DNA from: Adiantum capillus-veneris
Lineage: Eukaryota; Streptophyta; Polypodiopsida; Polypodiales; Pteridaceae
Assembly: GCA_014529385.2 (NCBI GenBank)
Contig: CM043968.1
Coordinates: 6,048,501 to 6,112,500 of the forward strand
Reading direction: 5' to 3'
Length of the DNA: 64,000 bases
Positions 1 to 11,000 of this stretch are shown in pieces. The notes beneath the pieces were generated by a model, which was given only the letters and a program-made list of their open reading frames with translations, had not been told where the DNA came from and ran no database searches. Numbering within the stretch: the first letter of the stretch is position 1; every line of letters starts with the position of its first letter. Both the position numbers and the translations under genes were made by a program.

Positions 1-1
1 A

Positions 2-504
2 TCAGTTCCTATGAACAAGGTCGGAGAATATTATGAAGGGGAAGAAGGAGACACTACCCTCCCAGTGAAATATAAAGACATTGAAACCATGGCAATACTG
101 GATAGTGGAGCGGGCATAGCCATATCAACTAAAGTAGTATGGGAATCCTGGGGACAGCCAGCCATTAGACAAACGCGAATGAAATTATAGTTGGCTGACG
201 GACACATTGAAAGACCATTAGGGCTACTAGAAAAAGTGATAGTCAACTTCTGTGGAATTGAATATCAACACACTTTTGCCATTGTAGACTTTGGAAAAAA
301 ATCAACTATGAAATCATATTGGGAAGACCTTTCATGCGACAGGTACAGCTTATCCAAGATTGGGGAAATGACTATCTGTACTTAGAGCAGGTGGAATCTA
401 TAACAAGGGTCAATCTAAAGGACCACACCTATAGAGACATCTTGAAAACACCCATCCAGGAGTTTGATTCAGTCTCTTCGACTGAAACTAAACTTCCATC
501 TTGA
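2..504 (+). pseudogene. Family A gypsy retropepsin (PR), decayed
   Basis: This is the aspartic protease segment of a Ty3/gypsy polyprotein whose gag lies off the left edge. The active-site motif reads LDSGAGIAIS at about 101-130, a DSG variant of the D-[ST]-G triad. It is followed by the conserved stretch ADGHIERPLGLLEKVIV and by PFMRQ near 330-345. A TAG at 188-190 interrupts the frame, and a one-base shift in the A run near 297-301 moves the C-terminal part to another frame, where it runs to the stop at 502-504. The same domain recurs at 16200-16530 with matching motifs, so both belong to one family. In the family this enzyme would cleave Gag-Pol inside virus-like particles; this copy cannot make an intact protein. 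Confidence 0.8.
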
Positions 505-1226
505 CTAAACAAAGACACTCCTATTTGGATGTACGGAGCTTCAGAAAATGAAAGCTTGAGACGAGAGGAATGTATCCTAGAAAGGGATTGTAGAGACGAA
601 TCCTACATACCATAACCCTTTCCAGAACATTTATTTGAACCATTCGAGTGGACTCAAATCTTAGCAACAATGGATGTTTGTGTGAATACGTCTATGCCTA
701 CTCAATTTTGCAATGAGGATGGCTATGACATAATTCCCATCAAAATGATGTCAGTCCTTAACATTGAAAATAAGGATGAGGAAACAAAGGACTTGATGAA
801 AGCTCAACAAGTATTTTTTGACCTCTATTACGATGCAACTGATGAGTTGGATGAACACTCAGCTACCTCCGAAGATTCGGGATCCGAAAAAGAACATACG
901 AGAGCTCAAATACTCTTAAGGGGAAGGGAGGAAAAGTTTTTTGACTTTCCAAACTAGAAATCAAGAAGAAAAAAATGGTATAGAAGAAAGAGGAACACTA
1001 AAATTGTGAAAGCACGACCTATGCCATCAGTCTCTAGTAAAACACAGTTTCTGATGCAAATAGATGCTAATGATTGTGTCAAGGACAAAAAAATTGGTAG
1101 ATATCCTTCAAACGGAGACTCAAAAATGTCTCAGACATCGAGAAAAACAAGGAAGGGTACTCAAAAAGAACATCAGGATAAAAACCCACTCATGACCAGA
1201 GTCGAGCGGAAAAGAAATATCAAGAG
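505..1226 (+). pseudogene. Family A gypsy PR-RT linker
   Basis: This is the low-complexity spacer between protease and reverse transcriptase. It contains an open stretch at 670-957 with acidic, serine-rich sequence (DEHSATSEDSGSEKEHTRA) and a lysine-rich open stretch at 1006-1230. I recognise no catalytic domain. Its position, strand and in-order location between PR and RT are the only evidence that it belongs to the element's pol. Several stops and frame changes show decay. Confidence 0.55.
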
Positions 1227-2830
1227 TTGAAAAAGGCTCTAAAGGAGATATACACCACCGAAATGGAAACCACGGAAGAGGATGGGAAGGATGTAATGCA
1301 TGTTCCATCCCATTACAAAAAGTATACTCTCCAAGATCGAAAAATCATCGAACAACCTGTTAGGGAACTACGAAAACAAGGCGAGTCTTACAAAGGACCT
1401 GAAAACGCTAAAAGGGTAGGCTTGGTTGAACCAGGAGAAGAGCCTAGACCGGCCTACATTGCAAATGACCTAACAGAAGAAGAAGAAAAGCTTTTGTTAA
1501 GTTTGCTAAAGGAATACCGGGATATCTTTGCTTGGTCTTACAAGAATCTCAAAGGTGTTGATCCAGAAATCTGTCAACATACTATACCCATGAGAGATGA
1601 TGCTAAACCAAGTAGACAGAGACCATACACTTATAACGAAACATTTGCCAGGAAGATCAAAGAAGAGATTGAAAACTAAAGGAAGCTGAATTCATTTACA
1701 AAATTGAACACACACATTGGGTGTCCCCAATTGTGGTAGTACCTAAGAAGAATGAGAAATTACGAGTGTGCGTTAATCTCAAAAAAGTGAATGCAGCTAC
1801 CATTAGAGACAACTTTCCTCTTTCGATAACGGAGCACACTTTAGAACGAGTGGCAGGAAAAGAAGCTTACAGCTTCCTAGATGGTTTTTCAGGATACAAT
1901 CAACTTTTGGTTGACCCAAAAGATCAACACAAAACTGCTTTTGCAACAGAATGGGGTATATTTGCCTATCGGGTTATTCCGTTTGGATTAACTAATGCTC
2001 CAGCCACATTTCAGAGATTGATGAGCCATGCTTTCAAAGAGTATCTTCGGAAATTCTTGGAAGTATACATGGATGATTTATGTGTACAGTCGTCAATCCG
2101 AGTTGATCATTCTGAACACCTCAAAAAGGTATTCGAGAAATGTAGACTTTACAGGATTTTCTTAAACCCAAAAAAGTGCACATTCATGGGAAGACAAGGA
2201 AAAATTCTTGGACACATAGTGTCTAAAAATGGCATAGCTACCGATATTGAAAAGATTCATGTCATTGCTGATTTGCCTCGACCAACAACAGTCAAAGGGG
2301 TACAAGCCTTCATGGGACATTGTCGATATTACCGACGGTTCATCTACATGTATGCTATAATTGCAAAACCCATGTATAGCTTGATTACGCACTTTGAATG
2401 GACCAAGGCATGTGAAGAATCCTTCATGAAGTTTAAGCAAGCTCTCACCTCAGCTCCAATATTGAAAGCACTCGATCGGGATAAGGTATTCCACGTACAC
2501 GTAGATGCTTCAAATTTTGCTATTGGTTGTATACTAGCCCAACCAAGAGATGGGAGAATTGACTTTCCTATTTCTTATGCTAGCCGACAATTAAATATGG
2601 CAGAAAAGAATTACACCACCAGTGAAAGAGAAGGACTAGGAATGATCTATGCCGTTAAAAAGTATAGACATTACCTATTGGCCAACAAGTTTGTGTTCTT
2701 TGTGGATCACCAAGCTTTGTTATATTTGGTCAACAAGCCATGCATCACAGGAAGAATAGTGAGATGGTTCATCATTCTTCTCGAATTTGATTTCACTGTG
2801 GTTGTTAAAAAAGGCACTACACATCAATGA
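1227..2830 (+). pseudogene. Family A gypsy reverse transcriptase and RNase H
   Basis: The RT begins after a linker that ends in an RQRPYTYNETFARKIKEEIE stretch and continues with [28 protein letters not shown]-type sequence (here [16 protein letters not shown]) and the catalytic VYMDDL box near 2066-2083. Connection and RNase H follow at about 2440-2830, with HVHVDASNFAIG, the glutamate in TSEREGLGM and the FVDHQALLYL motif. A -1 frameshift near 1674 splits the RT N-terminus from the rest. Otherwise 1721-2827 is open for 369 codons, the best-preserved part of this copy. The product would copy element RNA into DNA. The closest relative in this window is the truncated RT at 16984-17930. Confidence 0.9.
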
Positions 2831-3430
2831 GAAGATCATTTGTCCAGGATTGTTTCGGGGGAATCACCTAAAGGGGTAGATGATGATCTACCAGATGCCT
2901 ATTTGTTCTCCGTGGAAATGATACCAAGATGGTCAGAAAAAATTGTGTCATTCATGACGATAGCTCAAGTGGATTCACCACTTCCTATCACAGTTGATTT
3001 AATCGAGCAATTGGCTACGTATCAATTACTAGCTGGGAGGCTATATAAAAGAAATCGAGACGGGATATTTCTTTTATGCATTAACCCTGAAGAAAGGGAT
3101 CAGTACCTAAGTCAAGCACATGTTACCATAGTAGGACTTCACTTTGCGGAAGACCAAACTATGCAACGAATCTTAAGACTTGGAATATTTTGGCCGACTA
3201 TGAGGAGAGATGTTCGATCTTTTGTAAGAGATTGTCCTCAATGTCAGAAACAACAACCCATTCCTCATGTAACATTGTTTCAAATGTCACCTATTCCTAA
3301 GTGGAGTAACTATCTGGTTACTTACTTATCAAGACGAACATTTCCTGAGGATATGAGTAAACACCGTCAAAGAGAAATTGAAAGGAAAGCAAGAGACTAT
3401 GCTCTTATTGGGAACCAATTATATCGGTGA
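2831..3430 (+). pseudogene. Family A gypsy first H2C2 zinc-binding module
   Basis: This is the start of the integrase. After a DHLSRIVSG linker, which continues from the RNase H across a TGA at 2828-2830, the sequence reads YLSQAHVTIVGLHF, LGIFWPTMRRDVRSFV and RDCPQCQKQQ. That is the His-His-Cys-Cys pattern of the integrase N-terminal zinc-binding fold. It does not lead directly into an integrase core. Instead a linker (TYLSRRTFPEDMSKHRQREI) runs into a second H2C2 module. A stop at 3428-3430 separates the two; the frame continues after it with GKDQHLRLCANKNEY. Confidence 0.75.
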
Positions 3431-4545
3431 GGTAAAGATCAACATTTGCGTCTTTGTGCAAATAAAAATGAGTATATTCCAATTATAGAACAAGCACATG
3501 CTCGATTAGCTGGAGGTCACTTTTCTGGTGAGACCACCGCAAGAGCAATCATGATGGCAGGCATATGGTGGCCAACACTTTTTGCAAATGCCAAAGAATA
3601 TGTTCGAAGGTGTGATGCTTGTAAACGAGCAAAAAAGCCAACACGAGTAGACAGCATGTCCTTAAGACCAATGATGGGGGCCAGAGCCTTCGCAAAATGG
3701 GGAATAGATTTTGTGGGACTGATACAACCACCTGCTTATAGAACCCAAGCTCAATATATCATTGTAGCTATGGACTATTTGACCAAATGGGTCGAGGCTA
3801 AAGCGACTCAAAAGAATGATGCTAGAACCACTGCTGCATTCTTATATGAGTATGTATTTGTAAGGTATGGACGGCCAATAGAGATTGTCAGTGATTGGGA
3901 AACTCATTTCCTCAATGAGGTAATAGAGTATTTGCTTAATGAGTTTATGGTTATCCATAACAAATCAGCTCCTGCTCCCTATCACCCACAAGCAAACAAA
4001 CAAGCTGAGCATACAAATAAAATTCTTAGCTCAGTACTGACCAAAGTGGTTAGTTCAGGAAGGACTGACTGGGAAATGAATCTCCATGCTGCTCTATGGG
4101 CTTATCGAGTTTCATTCAAAACAGCTTTAAATGCTACACCCTTTAACCTTGTTTATGGTCTTGATGCCATACTGCCAATAGAATTTCTATTGCCGACCTT
4201 AAGGGTAGCACAAACTCTTGAGTGAACTGGACATGAATTGTCAGAAAGATTTGAAGATTTGGAAAAGCTAGACGAGCAAAGGCTAACTACTGTAGCTCAT
4301 ATCTATGCACAAAAGAGGAAACAAAAATAGTTTTTTGATTCCCAATTAATCACCAAAATTTTCAAGAAAGGGGACTTAGTTCTAGTCTATTCCCTTAAGC
4401 AACACGTTCCCAAGTTTAAGAAAAATGGAAATGGACCATTTGTCATTGAAGATGTATCTCCAAGTGGAGCAGCAAAATTGTCAACCATGGATGGTGAACC
4501 AATGGCTAATTGGATTAGTGGATGCCGTTTAAAGAAATACAATTT
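3431..4545 (+). pseudogene. Family A gypsy integrase: second H2C2, DDE core, C-terminal GPY-type domain
   Basis: A second zinc module (EQAHARLAGGHFSGE, MAGIWWPTLF, RRCDACKRAKK) is at about 3488-3640. The catalytic core follows: WGIDFVGLIQP with the first Asp near 3707, IVSDWETHF with the second Asp near 3892, and NKQAEHTNKIL with the Glu near 4006. The usual SDRGTHF is altered to SDWETHF. From 4226 the frame is broken, but EDLEKLDEQRLTTVAHIYAQKR and the later LKQHVPKFKKNGNGPFVIED and ANWISGCRLKKY (to about 4543) form the C-terminal SH3-like GPY/F region. No chromodomain follows, unlike family B in this window. In the family this protein inserts the cDNA into the chromosome. Confidence 0.85.
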
Positions 4546-5382
4546 GCCACTAACCAATGAATTGCTAGAGAGAATGCATGTAGCTAAACAAAGGAAGATG
4601 AAGCGACAACATGTTATTGATGAAGCGCAAGAGGAAGCTAGAATTCGGGTGCTCAAGCGTAAAGCTTCTCTCAAGAATCAACAGATATCGATTCCCATCA
4701 ACACTTTGGAACTAGATGATCGACAATGGGAATTACCTAAAGACGCAGTTTCAACAGATGACGACTGGTTAGATGGAATGGATCTCCGCATCAAAGTACA
4801 TCTCAACAATCATAGCACCAATGCTTTGGTAGACACAGGAACTAGAGTGAATGCAGTCAGTTATTCCACATACAAGAAAGAAACCAAATCAAGCATTGAC
4901 CGCAGGAATAACGACAATCAAAGGATGCAACAAGAATCCGACTCCAACATTGGGAGTGGTCAACTTGAACGTGGTAGTACATGGATGTTCATGTCCGCAT
5001 TAGTTTGTCTGCTTTCCACATGAGCACATGAATGAGACTATGATTCTTGGCATTCCTTGGATGCATACATACAAAGCAGTACCATATTGGGATACAAATC
5101 AGCTAAAGCTATCACTTAAGGGAGGGCAACTCATTGTTCCTATTGCACCTAGCAAAGAGGAATGGAAAAGATGCAATCAGAGTACCAATCCACGAAGAAA
5201 ATCTTCTCCATCCCCTCGACAAACAAATGCTACAAGCAACATCCCCATGCAAGGAGTCAGGCAAATTTGGGTACCAAAAGCACAACTTGTGGATAAACCA
5301 AATCAGATCTGGGTGCCTAAAATTTCACCAAAGACAAAGAAGATGGTTCCAAGGATTTGAGCACAGAATCGAGCATCTATGA
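4546..5382 (+). pseudogene. Post-integrase second retropepsin-like domain
   Basis: Downstream of the integrase C-terminus, a charged linker (LLERMHVAKQRKMKRQ, VLKRKASLKNQ) leads to a second protease-like fold. LRIKVHLNNHSTNALVDTGT places a canonical DTG near 4834-4842. A frameshift follows near 4870-4880. In the next frame LTAGITTIKG and a VNLNVVVHGC strand precede MILGIPWMHTYK at about 5041-5076, the usual I-L-G-x-P-W end of retropepsins. This differs from the DSG protease at the element's 5' side, so it is not a simple copy of it. The tail is lysine- and proline-rich. The function is unknown; duplicate processing enzyme or captured host retropepsin are both possible. Confidence 0.65.
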
Positions 5383-5837
5383 TCAAGGAACCTAACATGA
5401 AAAAGGTTTGGAAGAAAAAGGAGCACATATCTTCTCCACACAACGCAAAACCAATCAAACAGCAGCTAGTTAAGTCTCAACAGACTCTCAAAAACCATGC
5501 ACCAAGCAGACCGAGCTAAATGGCAAGAAAAAGCTCGACAACCGTCTAAAGTGCTCCCAATAGCTCAAGCAATCAGCGTGCTTAAACACCCTGGTGGTAC
5601 TATCAAGCAGAGAGCACAAAGGCTATAGGATTTACTCTTTGGAAGACACAAGCAGCAAACCTCGACATCGGAAACCCTTGAGTTATTTACTCAAAACCCA
5701 ACTCTTGCACAGAATATTGAGTTGAATTGCATTGATCTTCATATCATAGTAGAGCCAATCACGGCTACGCATAGACACAATTGTTCAACCCATGCACACA
5801 GTCGTCCCGGAGAAGCCATCTAGGAGGGGTGGAAGGA
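5383..5837 (+). other. 3' tail of family A copy 1, ending in a purine-rich tract
   Basis: There is no open frame longer than about 60 codons on either strand. The composition resembles the lysine- and glutamine-rich tail of the preceding ORF and may be its decayed end. It finishes with the purine tract AGGAGGGGTGGAAGGA at 5822-5837, which looks like a plus-strand primer (PPT) directly before a possible LTR. Confidence 0.4.
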
Positions 5838-6530
5838 TACTACTAAATACTAAGTAATTAAGGGCAATGTTTGAAGAGGGAGGAAAAAGTTTCATGTTAA
5901 CGTGTGATTTTTTGCAAAATTATCTGATAATGCCCTTATAATTCATCAACTGGGGAAAAGTCACCTATAATATCTTCCAGATGAGTGTAAATAGTGTATA
6001 TACTATCAGAAAATCATAAAAAATAGTCCTTTTTTGGGTATTTTTTATCATTTTTGCTGATAGGAAGGCTTAAAAATGGAGAAATCCAACAAAAAACAAT
6101 AAAGGTGTGTTTTTAAAGGGATTTTCTTAATTACTGGATTTTCACTTTGCTTTTTTAGAGCATTTTTCTATTTTCTTTGATTTTTCCAATAAGAAGGTCA
6201 AAAATTAATAATAAATAGCAGGGAAGCTCAGATGGAAAATTGGAAGACACGCTGGTGATCAGAAAGAGAAGGCGGACAAGCACAAAAATTTTCAACGAAA
6301 TCAAAAGATGGAAGTGGGAAACCTAAATTAGGCAGCCAAGCCTACTTTTGCAAAATTCTTGCAGAATGAGCTATAGGAATCCGATTTTGGAAATTTTTGA
6401 GCCTAACATAGATTTCATGGCCTAATAGGACTAACGGGGGAATCCAGGGTAGGCTAAAACCACTTCATTTCCACTTGGAGCTTTGCAGAGAGAGCATTTC
6501 GGCTTCTTTCGCATGTCATTTTCGGAGCCC
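5838..6530 (+). repeat. Possible LTR of family A copy 1
   Basis: The interval lies between a polypurine-like tract (5822-5837) and a tRNA primer-like site (6546-6555), as an LTR would. It starts TACTACTAAATAC rather than with TG, which could be a mutated terminus, and a CA dinucleotide lies near 6529. No coding sequence is visible. I could not match it by eye to the other LTR at 11582, so the call rests on position alone. Confidence 0.3.
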
Positions 6531-6545
6531 ATAGTTGACCTTTTT

Positions 6546-6555
6546 TAGCGCCGTC
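6546..6555 (+). promoter_or_regulatory. Possible primer-binding site (TAGCGCCGTC)
   Basis: It is one transition away from TGGCGCCGTC, close to the TGGCGCCGTT start of the primer sites used by many plant Tat/Athila-type gypsy elements. The related site at 11992-12001 reads TGGCGTCATC, also explainable from the same ancestor by transitions. Confidence 0.35.
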
Positions 6556-7237
6556 TTACACGAGACATGAGGGGTAAGTTCCTTACTAATCAATGATCCA
6601 TTTTGTACGGCCGGTAGCTAGTCTAAAGCCCTAGAAAAAACCCTAGAAGCCGAGCAGTGCACAAAGACCTACGACCTAAAACTGACCATAGCGGCCTACC
6701 GGCTTGACCTAATCGGATGGGATTTGAACCATAGCATGCCCTAACATAATAGAACTATTCCATACCATCAGATGATCATTCGGCTGGGGTCAAGGGGGTC
6801 CTCAATAGAGAATTAGGGTTTTTTGGAAATGGCCAGAATTCCGACCTGACTCCACAGATTGCCTGCTAATGAGTTTCATATACAATGCATATGATTGGTT
6901 TGGAGAAATCCATCAAGTAAAGCCCTCGAAAAGCGGAAAACGGTTCGAAGGTTACAAAGTGTCAAATTCGACATACGAGGCCAAATTGACTTCAAATGAG
7001 CCAGAATTGGACAGGTAGCTTCACGATGATGTTACGGACAAGTCCAAAGCCTCAAAGTTGATCAACCAACGCAACAGACAGAGTAGTCACAAAAAACGGT
7101 GATTTCAGAGTCAATAGAGCACAAAGTGATGCCGGCATGACCAAACTTGACCAAATTCAATTTAGGACTTGTATTAGGTGTATGAAACATGTTTAGGTCA
7201 AAATTTATGTGAAATGCAAAGTTTTTGTCACTGTTGT

Positions 7238-7255
7238 AAATAATCGCGATTATTT
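7238..7255. repeat. 18-bp perfect palindrome, copy 1
   Basis: AAATAATCGCGATTATTT is its own reverse complement. The core AATCGCGATT is shared with three other sites in the window. Confidence 0.9.
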
Positions 7256-7522
7256 CCTTTTGCAATATTTTTGTATGGAAATTGTCAATTCACCTCACCT
7301 ATCATGTGTACACATCTATTACATGCCAAAAATCAAGTATGAGCCAAAATGATCACCCATTACTTGCAAAAAAGCCAAAAAACGCAAAGGAGTCTGTGAA
7401 AGCCAAAATTTGAATTATGAACAACTTGTCTTGATCCAAATCACCTCATAATTCATACCCAAGCTCTATACCATGCCTAGAACCAGTCTATGCCAAAAAA
7501 TGTCAATTTTGGAAGAAAAGTT

Positions 7523-7538
7523 AATAATCGCGATTATT
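7523..7538. repeat. 16-bp perfect palindrome, copy 2
   Basis: AATAATCGCGATTATT, centred 284 bp after copy 1. The flank after it (TACTTTTTGG) resembles that of copy 3. Confidence 0.9.
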
Positions 7539-7814
7539 TACTTTTTGGCCAAAATGGGGCAATTTGGAAACTTTGTCATCATACTTATAAAGTACATGTT
7601 GGGATAAGCCCACTAGCCAATTTTGAGTCAATTTGGATTTCAAAATCTCAAATTTTCTTTATATCTACTGTTTCAGAGACCTAAAGCCAAAATCTGGTAC
7701 CATTTTCACCCTGTACATCCAAATGAGCCCATATTTTCCTTAGAGCATGTAATTGGCATATACTTCAAGCTTATAAAGCCAAGTTTGCAAAAAAGTTGAA
7801 ATTTTTCCCATCTG

Positions 7815-7834
7815 TAAATAATCGCGATTATTTA
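7815..7834. repeat. 20-bp perfect palindrome, copy 3
   Basis: TAAATAATCGCGATTATTTA, the longest version, centred 294 bp after copy 2 and about 200 bp before the ORF start. Confidence 0.9.
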
Positions 7835-8022
7835 CTTTGGTTGCAAATTTTTGTTTTGACCATACAATTTTGTTCCTTGCATGATTTTATGCATCTTTGC
7901 TTGTTCAAAAATTGATTTGAAGCAATTTGGACCAGATTATCAGCATTTTAGTCTAAAAGGGCATTCTGGAGAAAAATCTGACAACTCCGCTGACTTTGCA
8001 CTCTATTCACTGAACAGGAGCA

Positions 8023-11000
8023 ATGCAAGCCGCGGAGAAGGCCAAGAAAAAGTTAAACCAAAAGGAGAAACTGCAAGAGCTGCCCCCGTATCAACTGGAC
8101 CTCGAGTCAGTAAAAGCTGTAAAGGCATCTTATCTTTCTAAAGAGCAGTTACAAGAACACCACACCACAGTCTTCACTGGCACATTTAAAAGTGAAGAAG
8201 GACATCCGGTGGAGTTACAACTCTTGCCTAAAGAGGTTTATGATGTCGTAGCAAAGCCAGAAACCAAAGACGCTAACCATAGGTTGGGACTCCGACACTT
8301 CTATGAACAAGAGCCCTGCAGAGTAGACTTTCAGAAGGCTTACGAGCTTCTGTCCACCATCAAGGAAGACGGAACTGCCCAAATCTCAGACAACCAAGGA
8401 AATAAGGTAGAGGTTGTAATTACAAAGGAAATAGTGGCAGAGGCACTCAGATTGCCCACTGAAGGGATGACCATGTGGGCAAGAGATAGGAAAACAACGG
8501 GCACATTTACAAAGAAAATAGCTGCCCAGCTACATTTTTCGATCTCATCCACAAGCAGGTGGAAGAGCCAACGCGTCTGTACCACGAACATTTCCATTTC
8601 TTGGCAAGAAGGCCACCAAGGTACACGACACCGAATCATGCCGTGGCCACCACTTTTACACAAGTTCTGAAGTCAACCACCAGACAACCTGTGGACCACG
8701 CGCAATATGTGTTAACAACATTGAAAGCCACCAAGAAGGAGGGATAGATAACCTACTTGGGTGCACTCGAAGTCTTGACCAGAATAGCCTATCATGCCAT
8801 CGGCATGGCTGACACCCTACCGCCTGCCCCGGATCAAAACACATGGATCTTGGCAGCTCCACCCTCTCCAAGATCTACAAGATCTGGTAAGTGATCATTT
8901 AAATCAGGTGATGAATCCGATGACAGTTCATCCGAGCAGCATAGTAGTGAAAGCTCTGACAACGAAGAAAAAAGAGCTAGGAGGGAAGAAATGAAGCGAA
9001 AAGCTGTGGCTGCGTACCAAGAGGAGCCTAGCTTAAAAGCAAGAGAGATTTGAAAGAGAAAAACAGGCGTATCAGCGCACTAGGCAAGCACAGGGAAAAG
9101 ACCCAGAAAAGTGGGTACCTACCGGCTTGAAGGGACTTCGAACGAAACATCATTCAAGGAAAGAGGCCGAGGATCCCAAGGATCAATTAGAAAGAATCTA
9201 CCAAGAGGCAGAGGCCTTGAAGCTGAAAGAGGCGGAAGAAGTGGCCAAGAAAGCTGAGGAAGCAGCAACTCAAGAGCAAGGCCAGGTATCTCCCCGACCC
9301 ACCTCACCGCCGCCGGAACAACAGGACCAGCCCATGCCCACTCCACCATCATCACCGCCATGCCAAGAGACCTCTGAAGAGGCCGAGACTGACAAGGCAA
9401 AAGAGTCTGAATTCACCCAACAAACGGAAGCTACACAGCAAGCTGACCATGCCAAACAACATGAAGAAAAGGAAGCTGAACAAGAACCAGAATAGACAGC
9501 CGAGAAAACTCACAAGTCGACATATGAAACTGATAAAGAAGAAGATAAAGAAAAGGAGTAAACCACCACACATGAGGAAGAAGCCGACATTGAGAAAGCA
9601 GGAAGGTCTACGATTAAAGAAACTATAAGGATTGAGACCACACAACTTGTTTCCACTAAGCCAGTAACTGCCGAGGTTTCAAAACCTCAGGATGGCCTAG
9701 GAAAAGCAACCATCTCTATAGAAACACCAGCAATAACAACACAGCTGGAAGCAACACAAGAGGCTGGCGGCCCATCTCAACTTGCAAGACAAGAAGAATG
9801 AAAGTCCAATGATGAAGTCATTCTACAAATGAACGAGTATGCAAGGCAGATGCAGATCATGACGGAGAAACTCCGCTCAGCAGCCTTTAACCGCAGTACT
9901 AAAGCCAAAGAATTAGAAATGGTCATCGATGCTCTTCAAGGAGAGCTCGAAGATAGAATGGCTACAATTAATGATCTCCAAAATCAGGTACAAGAGCTAA
10001 AGATTGAAGCAGAACGACATCAGATGGCCAGGGACAGCCAAAAGAAGGAAATGGAGGAGTTGGGTGACCTCCTGACTAAGCTATCTGATGCCTGCAAAGT
10101 GAAAGATGAGCAGTTGACAGAAGTGACAAATGAACTTCTTACCACCTCTCTATCAGGTCAAAAGATTCAAGTACAATTAGATGTAGCAAACGCATCTCTA
10201 CAGTATTCTGAACAAAGAATTAATGATCAGGCCACTTTCTTACGGCAATTAAGAGAAAATCCAGCCGTGGCCTCGATCAAGGGAACAGATGAGGTGTATA
10301 AAGCACTTGAAAAGAAAAACATAGATTTAGAGCTAGAGTTGAAGCTGGAGTAGTCACAATGCAGAGACCTCGCGCTCATGCGGGTCCAAAGAGAGGAGGA
10401 GCTCCTTAAAGAGATTGCAAAATTGAAAAGAGTAAACCAACTCCTTAGAGATGGAAAGCCAGACATATAGGAAGAGGCAGGCACTTCAGAGCCGCCCCAA
10501 GTGGAAATCCCCTCGGTCTCATTTGCTGACTTTGAGACGCAGTCTACAGCAGAGCCGAGTGGGGGAGAAGATTTTCAAATCCAAATTATAGAGGAAGACA
10601 CAGTGACGATGGTCCAACTGTCAAAGGCTGAGGAAGATGCACTGAAGGAGAAGATCGCCTTGGAGGTAGATGAGCAGTGGAAGGAAGCTATGGATTGGGA
10701 GTTGAGAGTTTTACAACGTCACACACCTCACTCCCAATCAAATCAATGCACAATGGCACCAACAATCCTTGCCATACCCTCTCATCAAGGTTGAGCTCTT
10801 ACAGGTAAAGGAAAGATTATACAAGGATATGCAAGAAGATGGCGCAAATCAAGGCCACCCTAAGTGGAGGCTTAGTTCGCTGAACAAGAATCCAAGATAC
10901 TTGATTCTGCTCACAAGAGCACCTGCGGCCATACAGAAAGATCCAACATTTTGTCCTATACCGCAAGTAAGGACGTGGCAAGCACACAAAGCACTGCAGA

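Larger units (their letters stand above)
6556..8022 (+). other. Non-coding leader with three palindromes
   Basis: This 1.5-kb AT-rich stretch has no credible ORF. It contains three copies of a perfect palindrome (listed separately) spaced 284 and 294 bp apart, with similar words around them (CTTTTGCAA or GGTTGCAAATTTTTG after copies 1 and 3). This suggests diverged repeats of about 290 bp. It ends at the ATG of the 3.5-kb ORF and so occupies the place of a retroelement 5' leader. Confidence 0.5.

Noticed and set aside
2162-2440. Minus-strand open frame across the RT
   Set aside because: Opposite strand of a well-supported RT gene.
4387-4674. Minus-strand open frame opposite the integrase tail
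   Set aside because: Shadow of the plus-strand coding sequence with no recognisable protein.
7238-7834. CRISPR-like array
   Set aside because: Three palindromes with about 270-bp spacers in plant retroelement DNA do not fit a CRISPR array.
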